Shown: positions 1 to 12,656 of the stretch, in pieces | Layout of the letters: each line of letters begins with the position of its first letter | How positions within the stretch are numbered: position 1 is the stretch's first letter | NCBI RefSeq assembly: GCF_041381155.1 | Contig: NC_091136.1 | Coordinates: 48,226,284 to 48,290,283, forward strand | Length of the DNA: 64,000 nt | Reading direction: 5' to 3' | Origin: Argopecten irradians | Taxonomy: Eukaryota > Mollusca > Bivalvia > Pectinida > Pectinidae | Notes under the pieces: model-generated | Database searches by the model: none | Told to the model about the DNA's origin: nothing | What the model saw: the letters and a program-made list of their open reading frames with translations, nothing else | Translations under genes and position numbers: made by a program

Positions 1-1425
1 CAATGTCCATGTACATTATACAATCAATGTCTGAAATAATTATAATAATGTGACCCTCTCAAAATGCAATATTGATGTCAGGCTATTGTATATACCCGTC
101 CAGGTCAACTTTTCCCTATTAAAGACTTACTCCAAGAGTAGAGGGGGCTTATAATTAACACCTGACCTTGGTCTTCAATCAAAGTCACATGTCAATTAGA
201 CTAAAGTCTTTGAACACTTTTTTGTCAATAACGAACGGGTTAAGAGATCTAGACCTGATATTGTCTTTTAATTGAGCCTGTGGCATGCTGAAATGAGAAC
301 TAGCTTCAAATGACTGACCTTGACCTTCATTCAAGTTCGTATAGGTCCAAATTAATAGTCTAAAATAATTGAATGCTTCCTTGTTTTAATCACTTAGACC
401 CATTGATATTGAGCATGTGTTATGCAACAACTTTGTAGGATAAATGGCTTAAAAGTTTGTTCAAACGAATGACCTTGACCTTCATTCACGGTAACAGAGT
501 TCAAATTGGTTGAAATACAGGTACTTGAACAAAGCCATGTCAATAAAAAGCATAAGAGATCTGATAATAGGCAAGTGACATCTGGGATAAAGGACTATTA
601 CCTTTGTTTAAATGAATGATCTTGATCTGCATTTTAAGTTATTTTGGTAAGACCTGGACAAATCTCAAATTATCTTATTCACCATGATCTCCAGGTAGCA
701 GATGGGCCCTTGTTTTGTTACCATATTCAACATAATAAGGGCACATAGATAACTGAAAAAAAATGAAGGGCAATGAAAACCAATATAAATGCTTTCATTG
801 CAGGCCTTCCAAAAGATCTTACATATCCAAAGTTCAAAGCATGGTCAAGTTCTGCTTACATTGTCCTGTTTTGACCATTGAAATTATGGATAGCCCCATG
901 TAAATTTAACAGTTCAAAAAATAAATTTCCCTAACTCTTTGAAAACGAGGCTGCATGAAAATGTCACCATAGCCAGTTTGGAGGTCATTTTCGGATTCCT
1001 ATAATATAAATTAATTTCTTCTCATGCAGAGCGATTTTGTTAGGAACTTTTATTTTTCTATTTCATAAGAAATTATACAGGGTATATTATTACCATTTTT
1101 ACTGGTTTTAGGCTTCCTTTGCTCAATTATTCACTTTAATAGAACTGGACTACCATTTCATAATGTTCTTGCACAAAATAATCCATAAATTGATTTGCAA
1201 GAGAAATAAAAAAGAAACCAGTGTGTATTTTTGTTATTGCTTCGATCAATCTTACAAATCTGAAATTGAATGCAGACTGAAAATATAATATTATATTTTC
1301 AGTCTGCAGTCACAATTGATATCTTACAGCAAGGAAGATAACTCTGTAATATGCAAAGATGGAATACAGTTAAGTAGGGTCATGTCAATATTGGATCATT
1401 GTTTAATCTTGTATATCTATTTCAG
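1..1425. repeat. GLO1 intron or upstream sequence with four diverged ~150-bp repeat units
   Basis: No exon is recognised here. Units marked by a TGACCTTGACCTTCATTCAA-like word recur near 162, 315, 471 and 618, a period of about 150 bp, with strong divergence between copies. The same family returns at 8859-9215 and about 45640-45720, so this is an old dispersed repeat. The first recognised GLO1 exon (1426) starts in phase 0, as expected after a short first coding exon, so most of this stretch is probably intron 1. From about 700 onward only AT-rich sequence and one palindrome (1271-1308) are seen. Confidence 0.55.
1271..1308. repeat. 38-bp perfect palindrome without a loop
   Basis: TGCAGACTGAAAATATAAT is followed directly by its exact reverse complement, giving two 19-bp arms and no spacer. 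It lies about 120 bp before a GLO1 exon. Confidence 0.9.
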
Positions 1426-4400
1426 GGCTTTTATTTTCAACAAACCATGATGAGAATTAAAGATCCTAAAGCCTCCCTGGAATTTTACACAAAAGTAATG
1501 GGAATGAGGTAATTTCTGCTCCCTATGTGTGAAAGTTCAGATTATAATTGTAACCATGATTTCCCAATGGAAACTTACAACTAAATCTAGATCTATCAAA
1601 TTTGGAATGCGAGTTAATTACTGTAAACATATTGGCTGTTTTATATTAGCGCTTCTCATGGCCTTTGAAGCGTATGTACAGCGCTAAATTTTGTTAAAGG
1701 GTACTTTTTACGGAATTGCACTTATTTACTTATTTTCCCGCTAATAAATCATTACTGACAATTTCCCGACTTTAAGCAAACATTTGACTGCGATAAAATA
1801 AACCAATTGACACTATCTGATAGTTGTTTTTTTTTGTAATAGGCTACTGAAGAAATTGGATTTTGAAAATATGAAGTTCTCCCTATATTTCTTGGCCTAT
1901 AATGACGGTACAGAAATACCAGACGATGAAAAGGAGAAAACAAGATATTGTTTTAATCAGGTAGCCACACTAGAACTCACACAGTAAGTACGATGTGATT
2001 ACGGCCAAATTAAAGTTTGATTTCTAAAATTAACCCAAGCGCACCGTAGCCATTACATACAGTACTGTCGAGATCTCGAATTTCATCCTTTATAGAGTCA
2101 CAAAATTACGCATTATGGTCTTATGGATAACTTTGTCGGCAAAAATTTTGGAATCTAGTTTATTACATACAAAGGAGTCAGTTTGTAGTTACTTTTTATC
2201 ATATTTTTCAACAAAATTTTGAGGATTTTAAAAGCCGTGTGCATTGTGTCCTGGTCGGCATTTTCATAAATCTAAATGTAGTCTATCGAACATGTATTCA
2301 AATTATTTAAAAGTATTATCACTTCACATAGCAACTCATGAAATAAAAGCGACTGAAATTAAAATATAAACACTACAACATTAAAACTTAACGATTTCAG
2401 CATTTTATTTTTCAAGATATCAGCAGCCATACGTGTACGTACACATCTACATTGTGTAGATCTGCATTTACGTGTAACACATTGGTGTATAGCATTTCTT
2501 CAAAACAAGATACATGATAAAGAACGAAATATATATTTTTTAGTATTAAGTGAGATATGTGTTGGTAATTACGTATCAATATTATTAATTAATTTCTCCA
2601 ACTATGGGTTGTGGCCTGGAGTGATCTAAAAGCGAAGCCAAGCACGAGCGGCCGTGGTCTGGCCAGGTGGTTCACGTACTTAAGGGGATCTTTCTCAAAT
2701 ATCATATGTTGGTCTGGCCCTAGGTGGTTCATCTTTTCTTTGGATTTTGATAGTTAAAATAGTGTTGTGAACAGCTTTTTCATGTATAACAGAAACATAA
2801 CACAATAAAATCAATATAATTCATAAATTGTTCACAAAATGGATTTCTACGAGTGAAGAAAAATGGGTTCGTGTGACGGTCCTACACCGCTTCGCGAGCT
2901 GGCTTCAACACTAAATATACACTAAATATACACAAATATATTTAGCAATAAACAATTGTAAATATAAAAGAAAAAGTCTCTAATCTCTGAAAAAATAGGA
3001 AACAATTTTAAAATCGGAATTTGCAAGTATGAAAGTGTATACTGTTGTCAAAGGATCGATTGTGTAGCAGGGATGTACGTATCTGTTATTGTTTTATTAG
3101 TCGCCATACTGTGTTTGTACCTTTGAGGACCCAGATGTAAACTTCCTGCGACGTCACACCATCTTTTCTGAAATCTCCTATAACAAGTGACATTAGACAG
3201 TTGTAACCACGTTTGTTTTGTGTAAATTTCAAGCAGGGTATCATACTTACTCTTGCATCTGATCAACTTTGGAAACTTACGGAACAATACAAAGGAAATC
3301 AGGTTTATATAGCCAATAAAAAACATGACAAAACGGATAACTTTCAGTACTGGTCAAAGATACTTACAATGTTATTTAGCAGATTATATTTGTAGCAGGT
3401 TTTAATTGTACATATATATAATGATACAGTCACCTTCTAACTTCGCGCTAGCGTGAATTTCCCTTTAGTTCAGTCAATAGAACGGTGGACCAGTAAGTCT
3501 GAGGTCGCGGGTTCAAGCAGGGCTGGCAGCACACTACTCTAGCCCTTTTACATATCTAATTAATTTCACATCATCCTAGGTCCTAGGTGTATTTGCTGCA
3601 CATTGATTACTAACCCATGAACAAAATCCACATTTGCTGCGGTTCTAATAAATATTTATAAATTTACCCAGCCTTGCATAAGAGAAACAGAATAAAAATT
3701 ATTATACAATATCAGTCTGGGTGAGCTTTAGATCTAGTACCAAAGAAAGACATCGAAGTGTGACACTGGTAAGAAGTCACCACATGCACAGAGACTGGAC
3801 AGTGGTGTAAATTACCACTATTTTGAATAGCGAAACAAGTCTATCGTATAATTTTCAAAATAATAAACAAACTTATATGTAACAAAAAACACAATTAACA
3901 AAGTTCAAAGTAATTTCACATTTAAAGTTCTGATGAAGTACTATAATACATCAAGGATGTAAACCATCTTATGCGATAGTGCGGCGTAGACCTGTTGCAG
4001 AGGATGATTTCATATAAACTTAGGCTTGTGGGTATATATCTGTGATATAATATTTATTAATTATTTGTTACCTTTTTGAATGTGCAAAATGCCTAAGAGC
4101 AGGGGCCTTATAGACGCATTTTGTATTGGAAATTAAGGTTTTAGGAAGAAGTTAGTGTGCACTTAATGTCTAACAGACATATTTCTAGTTTTAATTAACA
4201 ACAACTGTAAAAACATATTACTCACAACATACATTGCCATAAAATAAATTTGAGACCTATAGTCATTTGAAGATCAAAGAGATTTTTGAGATGTAATTAT
4301 ACATGTATGTTATTTTTTTTTCCTTGCAGTAATTGGGGAACAGAATCTGATCCAGAATTTTCAAGTTACCATAATGGCAATACTGAACCTAGAGGATTTG

Positions 4401-5760
4401 GTAAGAATATTAATTGATACTTAATCTTACCAATAATTAATTGTTGTCTGGCAAACAGCAACACTGTTTAGCCTGTTGTTACTCTTGATTTATCTAGTTT
4501 TACATTAGCCTAATCTTAATGATTAACTCACTTTTTCAGTTATTTTTTTTATTGCTGGATGGCTTTATAATTATCATGTGACAATTTGATTTTGTGATAT
4601 ACATGTACTAGTATAGTGGTTTCTTCTTTAAGTTATTGAATTATTTGTTATGAACACAGGGACCTGGCATGAATTTTTTTAACCAACATGTATTTTGAGG
4701 GTATGAACTCAGCATTCGAGTCATGGTTAAAATAAGTGAGCACCATGACCTTTAAATGGAGTTTCTACAAAGCAGGGGATATGACACCTCCAAAGAAGAT
4801 TGTGGATGAACACAGTTATGGCTACTATTTACCACCACAAGCGTAGATTTTGTGATTTTTAATTGGCTTGGTTTTTGTGGTACCCATTAGAGGCAAGACA
4901 ACATTTTGAGGGGACAGGGAAATGTCTACCTAGCATATTTTTCGTAAATTTCCCGATTCTTCAGGCCATAACTTGATCAATACTTGGCCAATTTTGTTCA
5001 TAAAGCACTCATCGGAAAGATAAATTATTTCTTTTTAAGAAAAGGTATACGTCAACGGTGTAAAGAGCCCGTTTATTAAAAAAACACGGTTTAAAAAAAA
5101 TAGGTATGTTTTTCTCGACCGCCGAGTTCATACCCGTTAATACTATAATATGATATATGTATACCATTGGTTAAAAAATTTATGCCAGGTCCCTGTGGTT
5201 ATGTATGGCAGTGGACTGTTATACATGTGTGGATGAACTTTCAGGTCATATTGGAATGGTGGTGCCAAATGTAGAAGAAGCATGCCAGCGGTTTGAAGAA
5301 ATGGGGGTGAAGTTCATAAAAAAGCCAAATGATGGTAAATTGACAAAATTATTACATTTTGTATATTTGTTTAATTAGCAGCAAACTTTTACATTAATTG
5401 TCATACCATACAATAATATTTTTCATTAAATATTTGTATAATTGACTTCAGAAATATTTAACAACATTAGCAGTAGTTAGTACCTAGCACTAATTAAACA
5501 TTGTTTTACAGTCAAATACATGTAGAGTTAAATTAAGGGAAGTAACTCTAACAGATAAAAATACTGTATTTTTCTTATTTCTCGTGTACCTACAACAAAA
5601 CATGATAATCAGAAACATGAGCTAATCAGACAATAAACTTATTATCATCAAATGTTTTATGTTGTTTTTAGGAAAGATGAAAGGTTTGGCATTCATACAG
5701 GACCCAGACGGTTACTGGATCGAAATCCTTAATCCCATGAACATGGCAGGCTCTTTCTAG
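1426..5760 (+). CDS. GLO1: Lactoylglutathione lyase (glyoxalase I), 5'-partial, five exons
   Basis: Glyoxalase I isomerises the hemithioacetal of methylglyoxal and glutathione to S-lactoylglutathione in the cytosol; glyoxalase II completes detoxification. Exons: 1426-1508, 1843-1983, 4330-4400, 5245-5334, 5672-5760, with AG/GT borders and matching phases, giving 157 residues to the TAG stop. Visible blocks are [67 protein letters not shown]. The four metal ligands of the human enzyme (Gln34, Glu100, His127, Glu173) match the second Q of FQQTM, the E of LELTH, the H of GFGHIG and the E of WIEIL. Glutathione-contacting R (TMMRIK), N (THNWG) and R (PRGFG) are also kept. The human protein has 184 residues; the missing ~28 N-terminal residues fit one short first exon, not found in 1-1425. 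Family assignment is certain from the motifs; function in this animal is inferred. Confidence 0.96.
3445..3610 (+). repeat. tRNA-derived SINE fragment in GLO1 intron
   Basis: TTTAGTTCAGTCAATAGAAC followed about 30 bp later by CGCGGGTTCAAGCAGGG resembles RNA polymerase III A and B boxes of a tRNA-like head. The sequence after it (GGCTGGCAGCACACTACTCT) would be the SINE body. The ends are not sharp. Confidence 0.55.
4656..5196. mobile_element. MITE, ACAGGGACCTGGCA terminal-repeat family, copy 1 (541 bp)
   Basis: Left end ACAGGGACCTGGCATGAATT and right end ATGCCAGGTCCCTGT are inverted repeats of about 30 bp. A second inverted pair, GGGTATGAACTC (about 4700) and GAGTTCATACCC (about 5125), lies inside. 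Flanks TGTTATGAAC and GGTTATGTAT agree at 7 of 10 positions, consistent with an aged 10-bp target duplication. No coding frame is visible. It sits in the GLO1 intron between 4400 and 5245. Confidence 0.75.
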
Positions 5761-8700
5761 GAATGGAGTCTTCTAACACTTGTAATCTGTCTAATCTAAA
5801 TGTCCAGAGAGGATCTCAAACCCCAGCCTGTGTATTCAGACATTAAGCTACAGCAGTGTTTAAAGAAGTATTCAATTATTCATAGATTGTTTTCATATTT
5901 TTATATACATGTACATAAATATATATTCAAGAATTTATTGACAAGACAGAATAGGAAACATGTTATTTATGCATCATGGACAATGACAGTCAACTGCAAT
6001 ATTTTATATGATTATAAATATATCCTTTATTTATGTCTGAGTAGCTGTAGCTGAAAATAAATACTGATCATGATACAAGACTGTAATGTTACTCTAGTTA
6101 TCTCCCCTGTTTGTTGCCTTTGCTAATTATATTTGATGAAGTGTTTTTAATTTGATTTTGAATTGTTTGTTTTTCAATTGTTCTGTTTTATGAAACAACC
6201 ATGAGTACATATTATGAAAATAGTATACCCATTCAATGAAAGAATTTGTAGAATATTTTACTTGTCTAAGAATGATGTAAGGAAGTAAACTACAATTTAT
6301 ATAGAGACATCATGGCAAGTACAATAACATACATGTATTATATTCTATAACTATCCGTCTTGACAGCTGTACCGATAATTGTCTTTTGTCCAGAAAAAGT
6401 TTATATTTCCTCCTTTCTGTTCATGTTAAACTATTGTAAAGTCATTACAAAATATTATCTGTTGAATTCAAACCTTAATACCAGAAACATAAATACATAG
6501 AGATTGGAAACTCCTTCTTTGTCTTTGTTGACAGGCAGCGGGATGTCTGGTTTAAAGTCATTTTCTCTTGGCTAACTACTTTTAAGTGTGTTCTTTAAAA
6601 CATGATATTTTTGTATCAACACAAAGTTTAAACATTTTATTGTGGTTTGATGTTACCAGTTTTCCTGATTGATGTTATTTAATATGATTTTTGAAATCAT
6701 GAAAATCGGCAGTTTTACCTGGTTTTTGGAAAATAGGACATTTAAAACCGGAAATCTCTATGTATATATGTTTCTATTAATACCTAAGGTTCCATTGATG
6801 AAATGACAAAGGATATATATGTCTACTTCTAAGTTGAAATCAACAAAAACTTTTATGTTGATATGTTTTATATGCCATTGTGTAAAAATATCACAAGAAT
6901 GTTCATGATGATGGTCTCTCACTGTCCGGTCCTCTTCTACATTCCATCTTTTACTATATTGTTGGAATAGCACGGAAAACAAAATCTATCATGGAAACTG
7001 TGATATGTCACCCTAACTATGGTAATTTGATTAGTGATTAGGGGTTATATGATAAAAACTAATCATTTCATGGCTTCATTTTCTAATAACTACGCCAAAC
7101 TGGGAGGTTACGATTTAAATCATATTTACTTTTTTGAAGATGTCAATGTTTTCTTATATTTTGAGTAAAATGCATGATTTACTGCCATTTGGGATCATCA
7201 ATATATATTTCCAAATTTGATACATTATAATACGGACATCTGTGTTTACACCATGTGTTACTATGATGTCATTGTATCCTTTGAATTTATTATCCTAGTC
7301 TTCGGGTGTCTACTCTGATTCCTAGTCTTTCCAAACATCACAGGTTATGTGAGTCATTTTGTATCTTTGCTAGAATAATGGAGTTTTAATGGACTTGTAT
7401 TGGGAATACTATTGTGTGTGTTTCTGGTTTTTTGTTTGTATGGTTTTAGTTCCACTTGTTAAATGGCTTTAACTTGTCAAAACATCTCGTTAAGGATAAT
7501 TTGAAGAGTTTTTTATGATTTGTTTTGTGTTATGTGGTATTCTTCTTATTGAAGATGCCTTTACCAGATGTATTCATTACCTGTTGGGTTGGATTGATTC
7601 TGGTTTTTCACTTTATACATTTTAAGTTCCTTCTTTTATATGTCAACTGTCAAGCCAGTCAATATACTATTAAACCATGTTTGCCAAAGCATAAACAATG
7701 TATTTTTCACATAGTGCTAAAAGATCAGAGAAGAAAATGTAGTTGGTCATTCCCAGTCCTATCTTCTGAAAATCAGATCACTAGTAACTATTCTGACTTA
7801 AAAGTATTCTCTTTAATCATCATAAGTTGAATATTTTCCTTTGTTTCCAAATTTTGTCTGGATCTAATTCATAGCTTTCCAAGTATCAAGTATTTCTGTT
7901 AAGTCATGTTAAGAATAAAAACTGGAATGTTTCTCTTTTCAAATATTGGATTTTCTGTACAAACTATCACACTGTCATGAGTGGTGTATACAGCTTGTGA
8001 GTTTTTGTGATGTTAATTAAAATACAATGTCTTAAGTCTCAATTGTTAAAAATAAATTAAAAATATATATAAATAATTTATTTCGATTTATTGTATTCCT
8101 TGCTTTGGAGATTTTCTAAATATTTTATTGTGAACGTTTTGTATCACAAGTAGTGGCTGAACAGGGTTCCCCATTTAGGACTAATAGTACCTTCTACAAA
8201 TGAATAATTCAATTAAGAAATATACCATGATTTCTGCCTGGTATATTCCATTCCTTTACTAGTAACTGATATTTATTTTATCAAACTAATGCGACAAGAC
8301 CAGCATACCACAATATTCCATACAAAAGAGACACTCACTCATCATTCACAATGCATCTCTTACAAAATTTACCTTATAACATTAGTTTTAATCAGGCAAA
8401 TTTTGTCTATTCACTATTTTTGCATATACATGTGTTAAAAGAGGTCATCTATGTCCGAACATTCGCTTAAAATTGGGAATAAAATATTCAAATGAAACAG
8501 TCCTATAAATAAAACTGGCAATTTTCAAGAGAAAGTTTTAAGAACGGAGAAAATGTGCATTAAGCATGAATGCAAGTGGAAAATATCAAAAGTTCATTAT
8601 GCGAACGATATGTATACAGCATAACCATTATCATATTAATTATAGCAGTTAAAGTAATCGGTATGCAAAACTTGCATAGATTTAGGTTCTTCTGATATAG

Positions 8701-8858
8701 TTAGTAAAAAAGAAAAATGTTCAATGGCAAGAAAGATAGGATATACATCGATCCCTGCACGATGTCATTGTTGAGGTTATAGAATTATACTGCACTTGTT
8801 ATATTTTATAGGTATAACGAACTTCAAGCATGTTGACTGAACACGATTTACATTTTTA
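5761..8858 (+). other. GLO1 3' UTR and intergenic AT-rich sequence
   Basis: The stop codon is followed by non-coding sequence. AATAAA at 6056-6061 and a second at about 7914 are candidate polyadenylation signals; which is used cannot be decided. Frames of 60-100 codons here are short, of biased composition and resemble no family. From about 8060 to 8858 only AT-rich unique-looking sequence is seen. Confidence 0.5.
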
Positions 8859-9215
8859 GGTCATCTGACCGGAACGACCTATTGTCAGCATGCACCGTCC
8901 GTCTTCGTGCGCCGTGTGTAAACTTTTCATTCAAACGACTTCTTCTCAATAACCGAAAAGCCCAGAGTACTGACATTTGGCCTGTAGCATGCTGGGATGA
9001 AGGGCTACCAAGTTTGTTCAAATGAATGATCTTGACCTTTATTCAAGGTCACACGGGTAAAAAAGGCTGAAATCTTGAAACAACTTCTTCTCAAGAACCA
9101 GAAGGCCCAGGGTACCGATATTAGGCCTGTAGCATGCTGGGATAAAGGGCTACCAAGTTTGTTCAAATGAATGACCTTGATCTTCATTCAAGTCACAGGG
9201 GTCAAATAAGTTAAA
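8859..9215. repeat. Dispersed bivalve-type repeat, two tandem ~145-bp units
   Basis: GGTCATCTGACCGGAACGAC opens the block. CCTGTAGCATGCTGGGAT occurs at 8981 and 9125 (144 bp apart), each followed by GGGCTACCAAGTTTGTTCAA and ATGAATGA(T/C)CTTGA. The same words recur at about 45650-45710 and, more diverged, at 160-660. Confidence 0.8.
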
Positions 9216-9468
9216 ATCATACATGCCATAATTTTCTAGGGGTGGTAAGGGAGATTGATAACCATTTTAAAGGATTTTGGTCTCAAAAAAGGGAGGTATA
9301 CGCGCGACATATATGAATAAATTCTATACCTTTTATGATGAAATTCTTTGCAAACGATGTAAGCCCCATTATGACAAACATCTTGAAGCCATCTAATTAA
9401 AAATGCATACTGGTTTCGTGGCTGATATACATGTACATGTAATATGCATGAGCGAGGCTTCGGCTGCG

Positions 9469-9578
9469 ATCTCATTGGCCGGCTATAAAAAGTCCACAGA
9501 CGTGCATATGTTTGAATAGTAACGGCGAACTCATATACGTCCCGAGAAGAGAGACTTTTTATAGCCGGCCAATGAGAT
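9469..9578. repeat. 110-bp inverted repeat with CCAAT- and TATA-like arms
   Basis: Two perfect 26-bp arms (9469-9494 and 9553-9578) each contain CATTGGCCGGCTATAAAAAG, which combines an inverted CCAAT box and a TATA-box-like word. The arms face each other across 58 bp. It may be a MITE or the terminal part of a larger element; no target duplication was recognised. Confidence 0.8.
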
Positions 9579-10664
9579 TATGCTTATATCGTCGCAATGA
9601 CGGCACTTTGTATAGATGTATGTGATGATTTTGAAAGGAAAATTATCGGTCTTTCCAACAGTAGTAACCGTTTTTATGACGATGTAATAGAAATGTGTTT
9701 TTATAGCCGCTAAAGGTAGACTGGTTAGAAATTTGGAGTCTAAGGCTTTCCACCCTTCTCTCGTAGTACCATCAAGGATTTATGAGTGAGAAGTACCACT
9801 GTCTCTTAAAGGCCCATTACCTTTCAAGGATTTATACGAGTGTATATATGAAAACAATGGAGAGTCAATTCGCTGTATTCGTGACTACCGCCCGTATTTG
9901 AAACATAATACGACCGCGTTATGAAAATCATTTTATTTATTTTAATCAAATCGTTCAGAAGGTGATGATAAATATAGTATTAACGGTAAGTTAATAATTT
10001 TTGCGGCTATACAAAATTATCGATCTTGTTTTAAATTCCCATTTTAAAAATTTTAAGCCGTTTCGGAACGGTACTGTCTCTTTAAACTACTAAACACCAC
10101 GCGAGACGCCACTGAACCGGGAATAAAAACCGTTTTTATCAACAAATACTTGTCTTATCAAGTAAAACGAAACACTAATGTAAAGTTTATCAAATTTCAC
10201 AACGTTTATTACTTGCTTTAAGGACGGAAGATTTAGAAGATATCGTTAAAAAATACGACAGCTCATGAAATGACGGCCCCGCTTCAGAAAGTAAGACGGT
10301 AACCCTCGCACCTGCAAGCTCCTGTCTTGTACTCCACCAAAACCCAGTGTGACTTATCCTTCTCATATACGTCCTTAATTGGTACCATTTAGAGTATGAT
10401 TTTTATCGTTTTTTTAATCTAGACCTCTAAAACGCCTGAAAATGGTCTTTGGGCACTCTAGTGGGTCCATGATTATAGTCTGTAATTAATTCTCAGATCC
10501 CTGTGATCGAGCATGGTTGCATAATAATATGACGACATTCATAAGTAATGGCTTGCCTAATACTCTTTTATTTATACTAATTGAACTTCTCTCTTTGTTC
10601 TCTTTTTATGTCGATTTATATTGTATCTCCACCTGGAGGAATTAAGTTTGATGATGTTACAAGC
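9579..10664. other. Intergenic sequence with no recognisable gene
   Basis: This stretch contains CTTAAAGGCCCATTACCTTT near 9805 and CTGTCTCTTTAAACTAC near 10075, which look like ends of TTAA-type MITEs, but they do not form a convincing inverted pair. No open frame or RNA gene is seen. Confidence 0.4.
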
Positions 10665-10774
10665 ACATAGACCTGGCACGAATTTTTTAACCAACAGTAT
10701 AAATATATATATTATAGGATACTATATTATATCTATGTACTGTAAGTTAAAAAAAATTCGTGCCAGGTCCCTGT
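10665..10774. mobile_element. MITE, ACAGGGACCTGGCA family, copy 2 (110 bp)
   Basis: Left end ACATAGACCTGGCACGAATT pairs with right end AATTCGTGCCAGGTCCCTGT. Only AT-rich sequence lies between the arms. The 10-bp flanks do not match clearly, so the target duplication is lost or never formed. Confidence 0.75.
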
Positions 10775-11634
10775 GCATGTAAGGGTCAAAGAAGTAATAT
10801 CAACAGGATTTTCCAGATGACTCGGCGGGATCCAATCAAACGTATGTCTCTGTTGGATACGAATTACTTCAAATTCAAATGGTAAATATGGGACAAGGAA
10901 GTAATTCCAACAGTGTGGACTTTTTTCAAATTTTAGAGGCGATCTGCCCCTTTATCAAGACATACAAAACGAACACGAATACATGATTTTTTATTGATTT
11001 CAGACGAGCTTTGACAAAGCCCTCGCAGGCCTGTATATAAAAAAAATGCAGGTCCGTTTTACGGCCCTGGTAGACCCTCTGCGTTTCGTTTTATTTTGTT
11101 AGTTAGTTCCGTATTTTCGACTTAGTCATCATCATCAAGACGCTTTGATGATTTGATAGAAGAAAAAGCGTTAGAGTGATTCCCCAACGGAAAGGCGGGC
11201 ATTGCAAAGATGAACATCGTAATTTGTTTTTGATAAAGGAATCCGAGGTAATTTCGCTGTAGCTGTTCCCATTTTATAAATAACAATGCATTGATTTTTT
11301 GTCTAATGTTCTAGTGAAATTCTAAAATCATGTAATTATTTGATATTTGCACTTGGTCATTCGACCAGCTGCGTTGGTGGAAAACGTAAACATTGAACCA
11401 TATCGGAGTCTCATGTACTTTTTAAGTTACCTGTTACAGATATCTGTTACCTCCATGACCATTTGTTAACTAACTTCTTGTTCTAAGATCGAGCCGTCAA
11501 TAGTGACGATTTACGATCGGGGTGGGGGTTGGGGGGTTATGCACATGGGTGTGTGAAATAGTGAAATATTATGTACAGTGCTGAAATTAAGGATTTTTTA
11601 ATAGTTTTTTTGTGCAGCTTAAGATAAAAGGTAT
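10775..11634. other. Intergenic sequence
   Basis: No coding frame, RNA gene or sharp repeat is recognised. A G-rich run at about 11519-11538 (CGGGGTGGGGGTTGGGGGGT) precedes the antisense LINE relic. Confidence 0.4.
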
Positions 11635-12235
11635 GGAGTTTAGTTTGTTGTGAAAGGCTTCAAGGACTGTATATGGAATGTGTGCCTTGAAGTCTTTGAG
11701 TGTTGTACTACCGGTAAGAGGTTCCGTTGTGTGATTGTATGTGGAAAAAATAAGTATTTGTGTGTGTCATTGGTAGCAGATATATAACGGTATGGGTAGG
11801 TGTGCGTGTCTAGTTCTACAGTCTGTTTTTATAAGGAACAGTGTGTTGACTATGACTGGTTTGTGTATGATTTTGAAGAAGAGTGTTAGTCTTGACTAGT
11901 CTGCTTGTGTGTAGTGATGGTAGTTTGAGTTCATATATCATGTCTGTAACTGAGCTTGTGTTGTGGTATCTACTTTGGATGCATCGTGCTGCTATGCGCT
12001 GTATTTTTTCAATTTATGTAATCTGGTTGGTGTGGTAGGGGTCGCATATGGAAGAGCAGTATTCCAGTTTGGGTTGTGTAAGTGCCTTGTATGCGTGTTC
12101 TTTGATGAATGTGGTCATGAGTTTACTTTTAAATTGTGTTTAGGAAGCCTAGTGATTTGTTTGCATTTGATGTGATGTCGTTTATGTGTTTGTCCCAGCA
12201 AAGGTTGTGTGTTGCGCTGACACAGTTTAGTGTTG
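11635..12235 (-). pseudogene. Decayed non-LTR retrotransposon, C-terminal end of reverse transcriptase ORF2
   Basis: Reading the minus strand gives WDKHINDITSNANKSLGFLK, then after a frameshift KALTQPKLEYCSSICDPYHT and IEKIQRIAARCIQSRYHNTS, and later HKYLFFPHTI followed by NLLPV. This order (WDKHI..I..KANK.LGFL, then L..P.LEY....WDPY, L..IQ..AAR, then YSFFPRTI..WN.LP) is the usual C-terminal region of jockey/CR1-type LINE ORF2. Stops and frameshifts show that it is dead. It explains the unusual GT-richness of the + strand here. The lineage within non-LTR elements is not decided. Confidence 0.8.
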
Positions 12236-12548
12236 GGCCAGGCCATCTCAGATTCAGACTGCTTACAAACCATTACCACGGAGAAAACTAACCTTGGTCT
12301 TTTCAACAAATCGATAATTCATCTACCCTTTTTAGATTACCCACAGCAATCCATTTTATCACACATGCATGTTATATTATGCCAATACAGTACTTTCTTT
12401 TCTGCAACTTTACATTTCCCTCCTTGTCATTTTCTCATAGAATGCAAATCGTCTAATCTCGACGGAATGCTATATTTGAGTAGATAAATTATTTTGTTGA
12501 AAATACCAAGGTAAGTGGCACTTCTTGGTGGACAGCCTGAATCAGAGC

Positions 12549-12656
12549 AATCTAACTATTTAAAATTAGACTTGTAATTCCGTCCACTACAAGTATTGCA
12601 GTGTAACATAGAGTATCGTAGTGGAGCGGAACTACAAGTCTAGTTTTAATTAGATT
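12549..12656. mobile_element. Hairpin MITE (108 bp)
   Basis: The left arm from AATCTAACTATTTAAAATTA through GACTTGTAATTCC and the right arm ending in GTAGTGGAGCGGAACTACAA and TTAATTAGATT form an imperfect inverted repeat of about 40 bp with a short centre. No clean target duplication is seen. Confidence 0.7.

Noticed and set aside
1..1425. Search for GLO1 exon 1
   Set aside because: No segment encoding a DPSTK-like sequence followed by a donor in phase 0 was recognised; it is probably upstream of the window.
9800..10090. TTAA-type MITE with CTTAAAGGCCCATTACC end
   Set aside because: No convincing inverted partner end could be found.
11963..12487. Plus-strand frames at 11963 and 12230
   Set aside because: The first is the antisense shadow of the LINE relic; the second shows no family features.
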